Part shown: in pieces, positions 1-5,079 of the stretch
How the letters are laid out: each line of letters opens with the position of its first letter
Numbering within the stretch: the first letter of the stretch is position 1
Assembly (NCBI GenBank): GCA_003219675.1
Contig: QHPW01000123.1
Location: 14,705 to 19,783 of the forward strand
DNA from: Verrucomicrobiota bacterium
GTDB lineage: Bacteria > Verrucomicrobiota > Verrucomicrobiia > Limisphaerales > AV2
Direction: 5' to 3'
Length of the DNA stretch: 5,079 nucleotides
The notes under the pieces: model-generated
Databases searched by the model: none
The model's input: only the letters and a program-made list of their open reading frames with translations
Told to the model about the DNA's origin: nothing
Program-made: the position numbers and the translations under genes

Positions 1-1
1 G

Positions 2-196
2 CAACGCGAATTTGAAATTACCATCGGACCGGACGGCTGCGTCGAATTGCAGGTGAAGGGTTACAAGGGCAAAGGGTGTCTCGCAGCGGTGAAGATGTTC
101 GAGCAGATGGTCGGGGAGATGCGGACGCAACGCCTGACCAGTGAATATTACGATCCGGAGGAGGAAGTGCAGTATCACATTGAGCAACGAGGTTAA
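2..196 (+). CDS. DUF2997-like small protein, 3' part (start outside window)
   Basis: The frame is open from base 2 to a TAA at 194-196 and gives 64 residues, starting QREFEITIGPDGCVELQV. The pattern of a beta strand with E-I-x-I, then a PDG turn, V-x-V-KG-x-KG-x-x-C, a helix, and a closing T-x-EYY matches what I remember of the DUF2997 family: proteins of about 60-80 residues and unknown function, often encoded beside DUF1257 and an AAA-type ATPase in cyanobacteria, planctomycetes and verrucomicrobia. The true start lies just before the window, so only a few residues should be missing. The single cysteine in KGKGC follows the family pattern. The 64 bases to the next gene contain no obvious terminator, so read-through into the downstream run is possible. 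No biochemical function can be stated. The family call rests on recalled sequence pattern and is fairly but not fully secure. Confidence 0.75.
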   Translation, partial: QREFEITIGPDGCVELQVKGYKGKGCLAAVKMFEQMVGEMRTQRLTSEYYDPEEEVQYHIEQRG

Positions 197-260
197 AAGA
201 GAAGTTCTTTCGAGAGTGCCGTGTGAGTCGAGGATGACGCGGACAACCTGCTTGTGAGCG

Positions 261-1142
261 ATGGTCGGGATGAATGACATGCCAAAGGCGTATTATCCGC
301 CGCGAGCGCGGTGGTACAGCCCGGCTTTCTATTTTTGTTCCCGGCTTCGGCGCGGCCTTCATCTGGACAGAATCCCACTGCCTTCCTCGGCCAGCGTTCG
401 CCGCGTTTCGTTGGGTTTGCTGTTGCCAGGATTCGCGTTTGCGGCTTACGGACAACGAACCATAGCCCGGGCGATCCTCAGCAGCTACGCCGTGGCGGCG
501 ATCGTGTTCATCGTTTGGTTGGGGTATTCCATTTCGAGTCTGGCCCTGGGGGTGATGATCTCGCTTCATGTGTCCAGCGTGTTGTATTTAATCGGGCGCC
601 AATCGTTCGAGCTGGATTTTCGACGGCGCCTGGTTTTGTCGTTGATGGCATTCTCGCTTGTGTACCTTTGCATTTATTATCCGCTGCGAACGCAATTTGA
701 AAATCGGGTGGCGCTGCCGTTAAGGGCGGGGAACAAGGTCGTGGTGGTCAGAGCCCGGCAATCTGCGGCTTCGGTCAGGCGAGGCGAGGTGGTAGCATAT
801 CGAATCGAGCCCCGATCGGTGGACCATTTTTACCTGGCGGGCGGCCTGGGACTCGGCCGGGTGCAGGCCGTTGCCGGCGACCGGATCGTATTCACAGCGC
901 AAACCGCCGAGGTCAATGGGGTAACGTTTCCCCGACGATCATTTATGCCCCGCAATGAAACATGGATTGTTCCCGAAAAGCACTGGTTTATTTGGCCGGA
1001 ATCGGCTATACCTATCTCAGGAAATCCACAACAGAACGATGCGATTATCCAACTAATGCGTCAGAGTGCCCTGGTCGCGGAGTCAGAGTTTGTGGGGAAA
1101 CCATTTCGGCACTGGTTTTGGCGGCGTCAGATTTTGCCATGA
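261..1142 (+). CDS. Membrane protein with S26 signal-peptidase-like domain, catalytic residues apparently absent
   Basis: The product has 293 residues. The first half is membranous, with hydrophobic stretches near residues 49-63 (a LLLPGFAFAAYGQ segment), 71-89, 93-111 and 124-141. The second half (about 150-250) resembles the extracytoplasmic beta domain of type I signal peptidases: GNKVVVVR, then RRGEVVAYRI, then GRVQAVAGDRI (box D like), EVNG, and VPEKHWFIWPE where active enzymes have a VPEGHYFVMGDN-type stretch. The expected box B serine is missing: the segment before the first strand reads RVALPLRAGN rather than S-M-x-P. The box D lysine position holds Leu/Gly (LGLGRV), and the GDN motif is replaced by WPE. 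It is therefore probably not a working protease; a structural or binding role is inferred. In-frame ATGs at 261, 270 and 279 compete, and none has a good ribosome site. The stop overlaps the next start as ATGA, implying coupled translation with the TPR gene and pilT. Confidence 0.72.
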   Translation: MVGMNDMPKAYYPPRARWYSPAFYFCSRLRRGLHLDRIPLPSSASVRRVSLGLLLPGFAFAAYGQRTIARAILSSYAVAAIVFIVWLGYSISSLALGVMISLHVSSVLYLIGRQSFELDFRRRLVLSLMAFSLVYLCIYYPLRTQFENRVALPLRAGNKVVVVRARQSAASVRRGEVVAYRIEPRSVDHFYLAGGLGLGRVQAVAGDRIVFTAQTAEVNGVTFPRRSFMPRNETWIVPEKHWFIWPESAIPISGNPQQNDAIIQLMRQSALVAESEFVGKPFRHWFWRRQILP

Positions 1143-1899
1143 GTCGTTTCAACAATCTGGAGTTCAGCGGGGAGTTTGACGGGCAATTGGAGCATCAGCA
1201 GCCCGGCGGTTCCAGGTCCACGGTTAAGGACGAAGCGTATTATTTCTCGCAAGCGCTGGCGGCGTTCGAGAACGGCCAGTTTGAAGAGGCCTTGCGACAC
1301 TACGCCAGGGTCCTCGAATTCAATCCAACCAACACCGCTGAGTGGGCCGGCCAGGTGCGAATGCTCATTGAGTTGGGCGAATTTCAGGAGGCCAAGCAAT
1401 GGTCGGACAAGGCACTTGAACGGTTCTCCAACGATCCGGAACTGCTGGCGGCGAAAGCGGTGGCTCTGGCCCAGCTTGGCGATTTGAAGGCGGCGCTGGC
1501 CTACTCGGACGCTTCGCTCGAGGAACGCGGTGAAACCCCATACGTCTGGCTGGCCCGCGCGCGGATTACTGCTTTGAAAAAGCGCTCGCGCTGGCGCCGA
1601 GGGATTGGTTCGTTCGATGCCTGGCCGCAAGAATCCATTATTACTACAGGAAATTCGCGTTGGCTGTGAAACTCCTGCAGCGGGCATTGGAGTTGAATTC
1701 CGGCCAGGGTGTCCTGTGGTTGCAACTGGGTCACTGCCAGCAGGCACTCGGGCTGGCGCGTCCGGCCAAAATCTCGTTCCAGCACGCGCGGGAGGTCAGC
1801 TTGCACGGCCGGGAGGCGGACGCGGCCTTGAGAAAACTCTACCAGGTTGGGTTCTGGGAAAAGGTTCGCGGCCGCTGGCGCTGGCTCTTTCACGAATGA
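1139..1899 (+). pseudogene. TPR-repeat protein gene, frameshifted
   Basis: From the ATG at 1139, overlapping the previous stop, the frame encodes about three good TPR units: residues 35-70 (YYFSQALAAFENGQFEEALR onward), 71-104 and 105-138. It then goes out of register after VWLAR (near 1558) and stops at 1667-1669, giving a 176-residue truncated product. TPR sequence resumes in the -1 frame from about 1558 (ADYCFEKALALAPRDWF onward) and runs to the TGA at 1897-1899, covering a further two or three TPR units and a basic tail rich in W and R. In TPR numbering the fourth repeat jumps from position 7 straight to position 20, so about 12 residues are gone. This fits a deletion of about 34 bases rather than a simple one-base error. 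TPR proteins are protein-interaction scaffolds. No signal peptide is seen, so it is probably cytoplasmic. The stop overlaps the pilT start as ATGA. It could be a true lesion or an assembly error. Confidence 0.8.
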
Positions 1900-2963
1900 A
1901 TTCGTCGTGGTTGGACAAGTTGCTGGAGGCGGCAAACGAGTTTGGCGCATCCGACCTGCATCTGATCGCGGGAGTACCGCCCGCCTACCGTGTCAACGGT
2001 GAAATCATCCTCGCGGACGAGGATGGCTTGACGCCGGAACTGATCACATCGATGGCCGAAGGGTTGCTTAATGAGGTTCAACGCGAAAAATTCGAGCGCG
2101 AGTGGGAGCTCTGCATTTCGCTGCTGCATCCGTTGGCGGGCCGGGTGCGGGTGACTCTTTACCGGAGAAACGGCCATCCGGAATTGAGCTTCCGACTCTG
2201 CGGCGACCGGATTCCCAGCCGCGAGGAGTTGGGACTGCCGGCGAAGATTGACGAATTGGCGCGCCGGCCAAACGGTCTGTTCCTGATCACCGGCCCGACC
2301 GGAGCCGGCAAGACCACAACGCTCAACTACATGGTGGACGTCATCAACGGGGAGCGCCGATGCAAGATCATCACGATCGAGGACCCAATCGAGTACGTGC
2401 ACGAAAACAAGCGGGCGATTGTTGTCCAGCAAGAGGTCCTGACCGACACCCATTCGTTCAACCGCGCGCTGGTCCACGGACTACGACAGGACCCGGATGT
2501 CATCGTGGTGGGTGAAGTGCGCGACCACGAAGCCATGGCGACCGCGCTGAAGGCGGCGGAAACCGGCCATCTGGTGCTGGCGACCCTTCACTCGCCGAAT
2601 GTCGCCCTGGCGTTGGAACGAATCGTCGGCGTGTTTGAAGGCAGCGCGCAACGGCAGATCGTGCTTCAACTGGCCAATGCCTTGCAGGGAATCATCGCCC
2701 AGGAATTGCTCCCGTCGGTGGACCGTTCCCGCCGTGTACTGGCGTATGAACTGTTGGTTGCCAACAGCGCGGTCCGCAATCTGATACGGGAAAACAACCT
2801 GCACCAGTTGGAGAACTGCATCCAAACGGGCGGCAAAGACGGCATGGTGTTGATGGACGCGTGCCTTTACGATCTCTATTCGCGCTGCCAAATCAGCTAT
2901 GACACCGCATTGAGCCGGGCTCGCAACCCGGACCGCATCGCCAAACGGGCGAGTCAATCCTGA
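1896..2963 (+). CDS. pilT: Type IV pilus retraction ATPase PilT
   Basis: The 355-residue product has the length of PilT, the hexameric cytoplasmic ATPase that powers pilus retraction and twitching. The N-terminal PAS-like domain opens with the typical ASDLHLIAGVPPAYRVNG (18-35). The C-terminal RecA-like core shows Walker A GPTGAGKTTT (133-142), the Asp box IEDPIEYVH (161-169), Walker B RQDPDVIVVGEVRD (197-210) and the His box TGHLVLATLHS (223-233). The later AVRNLIREN stretch matches the PilT-specific AIRNLIRE motif and separates it from PilB and GspE; no tetracysteine zinc site of the PilB type is present. The frame is open far upstream (to 1605), but the ATG at 1896 is preferred: it overlaps the TPR stop as ATGA and begins exactly where PilT homology begins. 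Small departures: ELCISL where many PilTs have an acidic ELDFSY-like stretch. PilU is a less likely alternative. No pilin or assembly genes are in view. Confidence 0.95.
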   Translation: MNSSWLDKLLEAANEFGASDLHLIAGVPPAYRVNGEIILADEDGLTPELITSMAEGLLNEVQREKFEREWELCISLLHPLAGRVRVTLYRRNGHPELSFRLCGDRIPSREELGLPAKIDELARRPNGLFLITGPTGAGKTTTLNYMVDVINGERRCKIITIEDPIEYVHENKRAIVVQQEVLTDTHSFNRALVHGLRQDPDVIVVGEVRDHEAMATALKAAETGHLVLATLHSPNVALALERIVGVFEGSAQRQIVLQLANALQGIIAQELLPSVDRSRRVLAYELLVANSAVRNLIRENNLHQLENCIQTGGKDGMVLMDACLYDLYSRCQISYDTALSRARNPDRIAKRASQS

Positions 2964-3008
2964 CACCGCCTCGCGATAAGCGGCGCTGGCCAAATCTCAA
3001 TGAACCCT

Positions 3009-3146
3009 TCCATGAACCGTACCGTTCGTCCTCCTCCTCGTTCTCGTCCTCGTCCTCGACTGGCCGACTCGGTTTCGAGGACGAGGACGAGGACGAGAAC
3101 GAGGAGGAGTTGGTTCCTGGTGCCACTGCGCGGTGGCAACCGTGGA
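3009..3146. repeat. Palindromic repeat unit 1 with a 28-bp perfect hairpin
   Basis: The core is a perfect inverted repeat: 3031-3058 pairs with 3082-3109 over 28 bp, with a 23-base loop (3059-3081). The arms are made of CTC/GTC-type triplets, so slipped pairings are also possible. Outside the core, CCATGAACC (3010-3018) pairs with GGTTCCTGG (3112-3120) at 8 of 9 positions. After it comes a tail (3121-3146) with its own small hairpin, TGCCAC (3121-3126) with GTGGCA (3133-3138). There is no T-run after the stem, so it is not a canonical intrinsic terminator, although it starts only about 45 bases after pilT and may stall polymerase or protect the transcript's 3' end. The same head and tail recur in unit 2, next to it. 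Confidence 0.88.
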
Positions 3147-3151
3147 GGCTC

Positions 3152-3284
3152 TCCATGAACCGTCTCCTCGTAGCGGCGTCTCGGCAGAGCGCCGCTGGCT
3201 GTTGTTCCCACGAATTGCGGCGCTCTGCCGAGACGCCGCTACGCCCGGGTTCATGGCCCCCATGCGCGGTTGCAAGACCGTGGA
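3152..3284. repeat. Palindromic repeat unit 2 with a 27-bp perfect hairpin
   Basis: The core is a perfect inverted repeat: 3169-3195 pairs with 3217-3243 over 27 bp around a 21-base loop (3196-3216). An outer 9-bp perfect arm, CCATGAACC (3153-3161) with GGTTCATGG (3248-3256), encloses it. The head TCCATGAACCGT (3152-3163) is identical to 3009-3020 of unit 1. The tail (3248-3284), with TGCGCGGT, GCAA and CCGTGGA in order, parallels 3112-3146. The core sequence itself is unrelated to that of unit 1. No transposase is encoded, so this looks like a REP- or MITE-like dispersed element, an inference that needs genome-wide copies. It lies directly before the TPR membrane gene, and an in-frame reading of it has no stop, which falsely lengthens that gene's frame. 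Confidence 0.88.
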
Positions 3285-3285
3285 A

Positions 3286-3300
3286 CCAGTTATGAACTGG
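3286..3300 (+). promoter_or_regulatory. Small inverted repeat centred on the TPR-protein start codon
   Basis: CCAGTT (3286-3291) and AACTGG (3295-3300) form a perfect 6-bp inverted repeat with the ATG at 3292-3294 as its loop. In RNA the start codon would sit in the loop of a short hairpin. No convincing Shine-Dalgarno is present; the nearest purine patch is GTGGA at 3280-3284. Whether it affects translation is unknown; a chance palindrome is quite possible. Confidence 0.35.
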
Positions 3301-4521
3301 CTCTGGCCAAAAATTGCCGGCGTTCTGGAGTTGATCTTGTGCGTTGGGATCATCGGCTGGGTTCTTTATCGCTGGTTGAAAAAAAGCGATGATCCGCCCC
3401 GGCTGATTTCGAAGTGGGCCATCACCGCGGTGATGGGTGGCATTACATGGTGGGTCGCGAGGTCCAATTTCACGAGTGGTGGCGGCTATGGAGCCGCGTT
3501 CATCATAGGAATCGCCTGCGCCGTTTGTGGCATCGTTCTGGGAATCACCTGGGGCGCTAATATCGCGGACTTTTTCGGCAAGCCGTTGACGAGCTTGTTC
3601 GACGGCGGCGAACAGGAAGTTGTGCCGGCGCCGTTCTACTCGATTGCGGAAGCGAGGCGAAAACAGGGGAAGTATCTCGAGGCTGTCGTTGAGATCCGCA
3701 AACAACTGGCGAGGTTTCCGGACGATTTCAACGGCATGTTGATGCTGGCCGAGATCCAGGCGGAGAACCTGAACGACCTGCCCGGCGCGCAGATGACCAT
3801 CGAGCGTTTGTTGATGAGCGCGCCAAATCAGTCGCCCATAAACCTGACCCTGGCCTTGAACCGGCTGGCCGATTGGCAGTTGAAGCATGGCCAGGATCCG
3901 GATTCGGCGCGCGAGGCGCTGGAACGAATTATTCAGATGTTCCCCGAAACCGAGCAGGCGTACCACGCAGGTCAACGCATCGCCCATTTGACCCCGTCGG
4001 AAATGCTTGCCGAGAAGAACGAGCCCCACCGCATCAAACTCGGACAGTATCAGGAGAACATTGGACTGCTTCGAGAGCCAGTGACGGTGAGGCCGCCGAA
4101 GGAGGATCCCGCGACTGTGGCTGCGAGCCTGGTCAGGCATCTGGAGCAGCATCCACAGGACGGCGAAGCGCGTGAAAGGCTTGCATTGATTTACGCAGAA
4201 CACTACCAGCGGCTGGACCTTGCTGCGGATCAAGTGGAGGAATTGCTCGCGCAACCGAACTTACCGGCGAAGCAAGCGGTGCATTGGCTCAACATGCTCG
4301 CGGATCTTCGCGTCAGGCATGGCTCGGATCTGGCCGCAGCGCGGGAGGTATTACAACGCATTATCGACCTGTTTCCCAGGTCAGCGGCGGCGGAAAGCGC
4401 GAAAAATCGGATGGCCCATCTGCGCCTGGAACTGCGCGGGAAGAAAGAGAGCCCGGTGGTGAAGCTGGGCAGTTACGAACAGAACATCGGGTTGAAAGGC
4501 AGGCCGGGGATCAGTGATTAA
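3292..4521 (+). CDS. Membrane-anchored TPR protein with a duplicated module
   Basis: The product has 409 residues. The N-terminus is membranous: segments near 9-29, 42-56 and 66-92, then a helical, TPR-like region that probably lies in the cytoplasm or periplasm (topology not settled). Residues 134-262 and 279-405 are two diverged copies of one module. Each has TPR-like helices, an LN-x-LAD motif (189-194, 333-338), AREAL/AREVL-x-RII-x-x-FP (207-218, 351-362), an AHL turn, and ends in KLG-x-Y-x-x-NIGL (249-259, 391-401). The role is unknown; scaffolding of a membrane complex is inferred from the fold type and from nearby pilT. The start at 3292 is chosen because the hydrophobic N-terminus follows at once; in-frame ATGs at 3253 and 3262 and the open frame back to 3133 fall inside the palindromic unit. 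The gene ends 11 bases inside the convergent lipoprotein gene. Confidence 0.85.
   Translation: MNWLWPKIAGVLELILCVGIIGWVLYRWLKKSDDPPRLISKWAITAVMGGITWWVARSNFTSGGGYGAAFIIGIACAVCGIVLGITWGANIADFFGKPLTSLFDGGEQEVVPAPFYSIAEARRKQGKYLEAVVEIRKQLARFPDDFNGMLMLAEIQAENLNDLPGAQMTIERLLMSAPNQSPINLTLALNRLADWQLKHGQDPDSAREALERIIQMFPETEQAYHAGQRIAHLTPSEMLAEKNEPHRIKLGQYQENIGLLREPVTVRPPKEDPATVAASLVRHLEQHPQDGEARERLALIYAEHYQRLDLAADQVEELLAQPNLPAKQAVHWLNMLADLRVRHGSDLAAAREVLQRIIDLFPRSAAAESAKNRMAHLRLELRGKKESPVVKLGSYEQNIGLKGRPGISD
3691..4077 (+). repeat. Protein module copy A inside the TPR gene
   Basis: This encodes residues 134-262 of the TPR membrane protein. It aligns with copy B at an offset of about 144 residues with only one- or two-residue gaps. 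Shared landmarks are P143/P288, LN-x-LAD, HG-x-D, ARE-x-L-x-RII-x-x-FP, R-x-AHL and KLG-x-Y-x-x-NIGL. Copy A has a longer linker before KLG (PSEMLAEKNEPHRI). Confidence 0.8.
4126..4506 (+). repeat. Protein module copy B inside the TPR gene
   Basis: This encodes residues 279-405, the second copy of the module, ending close to the C-terminus with VVKLGSYEQNIGL. The DNA of the two copies has diverged well beyond the protein motifs, so the duplication is old and the motifs are probably kept by selection. Confidence 0.8.
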
Positions 4522-4894
4522 CGAGCAGTTGGCCGTAAATCTGTTTGTCCACTTCGCTGGAGAGGTCGATGTCCGCAACCGCGCCGCGGCGCACCTGCAC
4601 GGTTACCTTGGTGATTTTGGGTTCGCTGTCGTCGAGCGCGACGTACACTTTGGCGGTGTCAATCCTTGCTTCGAGCACCTTTCTGACAAGATCATCGCCG
4701 ACGAGCGTGCCATTGCGCTTGAGCACCGTGATGGCGGCGGCTTTTACCTTGTCGTAAGGCAGTTCATATCGGCTGACAATCTTGTCCTTTCCCGGCAATC
4801 CGAACACGAGATCATCCTTCGGGGTGGAAACGCAGCCGGCGGCCCAAAACAACAAACAACTCAGCGCCAGCAGTGTGAAGAATTTCAATTTCAT
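4511..4894 (-). CDS. Small DUF3568-like lipoprotein
   Basis: The product has 127 residues. MKLKFFTLLALSCLLFWAAGC is a clear lipoprotein signal: basic start, hydrophobic core and lipobox WAAGC with the lipidated cysteine at 21. Valine at +2 gives no inner-membrane retention signal, so an outer-membrane location is likely. The mature part (SRYELPYDKVKAAAITVLKR, then a strand-rich region with LEARID, VYVALDD and VTVQVRRG) resembles DUF3568-type small lipoproteins, where a YxLPYDKV-like helix precedes beta strands. The function of that family is not known to me. The frame can be extended to a GTG at 4921, but the ATG at 4894 places the signal peptide at the very start. No Shine-Dalgarno is visible. 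The gene is convergent with the TPR gene and its last codons overlap it by 11 bases, so antisense transcription at both 3' ends is expected. Confidence 0.82.
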   Translation of the reverse strand: MKLKFFTLLALSCLLFWAAGCVSTPKDDLVFGLPGKDKIVSRYELPYDKVKAAAITVLKRNGTLVGDDLVRKVLEARIDTAKVYVALDDSEPKITKVTVQVRRGAVADIDLSSEVDKQIYGQLLVNH

Positions 4895-5063
4895 GCGGTT
4901 ATGCAAACAGATTCCGACCACTCGTCAAGCCTTAACCATCGGTCAACTGCTTCGCGAGCAGGCAATTTCAGAACGGAAACGAAAAGTGTTTTCACGCAGG
5001 AACGGGCGGTCAAAATGGATTATTGGCACCGCGGACGGGTCGGCGAAGTGCGAAGATAACTTG

Positions 5064-5079
5064 TTGACAAAGTTTTTGT
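5064..5079 (+). promoter_or_regulatory. Possible -35 element of a promoter leaving the window
   Basis: A perfect TTGACA lies at 5064-5069, and a -10 box would fall beyond the window end. It is embedded in an imperfect dyad, AACTTGTTGACAAAGTT (5058-5074), which could be an operator. The orientation would be divergent from the lipoprotein gene. Without the downstream bases this is only a suggestion. Confidence 0.3.

Noticed and set aside
197..260. Terminator or riboswitch between the DUF2997-like gene and the S26-like gene
   Set aside because: The 64 bases hold no stable stem with a T-run and no recognisable RNA motif.
1574..1582. Programmed -1 frameshift at the TTGAAAAAG stretch in the TPR gene
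   Set aside because: The shift needed is indeed -1 and the site is somewhat slippery (G-AAA-AAG), but slipping there would still leave the fourth TPR about 12 residues short, and no stimulating stem was noticed. A deletion explains both the frame and the missing residues.
1605..1895. In-frame upstream extension of pilT
   Set aside because: PilT homology begins right at the ATG at 1896. The upstream part overlaps the TPR coding sequence in another frame and has no PilT-like content.
3031..3109. Intrinsic terminator for pilT
   Set aside because: The stem is long, but no run of T follows either arm (GTTGGTTCC after the right arm), so it does not fit the canonical form.
3009..3284. CRISPR array
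   Set aside because: There are only two units, each dominated by a long palindrome, with no regular short repeats and spacers and no cas genes in view.
2893..4254. Long open frame of 453 residues on the - strand
   Set aside because: It is antisense to the TPR membrane gene and runs through the palindromic spacer; its low-complexity serine and acidic stretch comes from the hairpin. No domain pattern is seen, while the + strand frame has clear membrane and TPR features.
4895..4928. Promoter for the lipoprotein on the - strand (TTGACG at complement of 4923-4928)
   Set aside because: The only -10-like match (CATAAC) has a 19-base spacer and ends three bases before the ATG, which would put the transcript start inside the gene.
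5013..5059. Short + strand frame starting ATGGATTATTGG
   Set aside because: It has only about 15 codons, no ribosome site and no recognisable pattern.

Overview
The window (5,079 bases, visibly GC-rich) looks like a chromosomal piece of an uncultured or little-studied bacterium, most likely Verrucomicrobiota or a close Planctomycetes-Verrucomicrobia relative. The reasons are the gene mix (a DUF2997-type small protein, a DUF3568-like lipoprotein, a PilT ATPase next to a membrane protein of signal-peptidase fold and to TPR proteins), the near absence of Shine-Dalgarno sequences, and a spacer built of long palindromes. The phylum is an inference from protein style, not from a marker gene.

Layout on the + strand: the 3' end of a DUF2997-like gene (2-196); a short spacer; then a tight run of three genes joined by ATGA start/stop overlaps: a membrane protein with an S26 signal-peptidase-like domain but no visible catalytic residues (261-1142), a TPR protein broken by a frameshift (1139-1899), and a well-preserved PilT-type ATPase (1896-2963). 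A 328-base spacer (2964-3291) follows. It holds two tandem, related palindromic units, each with a near-perfect long hairpin core and shared head and tail sequences. After it lies a membrane-anchored TPR protein (3292-4521) made of two diverged copies of a module of about 130 residues, each ending in a KLG-x-Y-x-x-NIGL motif. On the - strand, a small lipoprotein (4511-4894) converges on it with an 11-base overlap. The last 185 bases hold only a possible -35 element near the right edge.

How the genes may work together: the three overlapping genes are very probably co-transcribed and translationally coupled, so the inactive-looking S26-like membrane protein and the TPR protein are candidate partners or scaffolds for the PilT retraction motor at the inner membrane. 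The second TPR protein may have been part of the same group before the palindromic units came to lie between them. No classical mobile element, CRISPR array, RNA gene or defence system is visible. The points of real interest are the modular palindromic units, the catalytically degenerate S26-like protein tied to pilT, the frameshift with an inferred loss of about 34 bases in the TPR gene, and the duplicated KLG/NIGL module.
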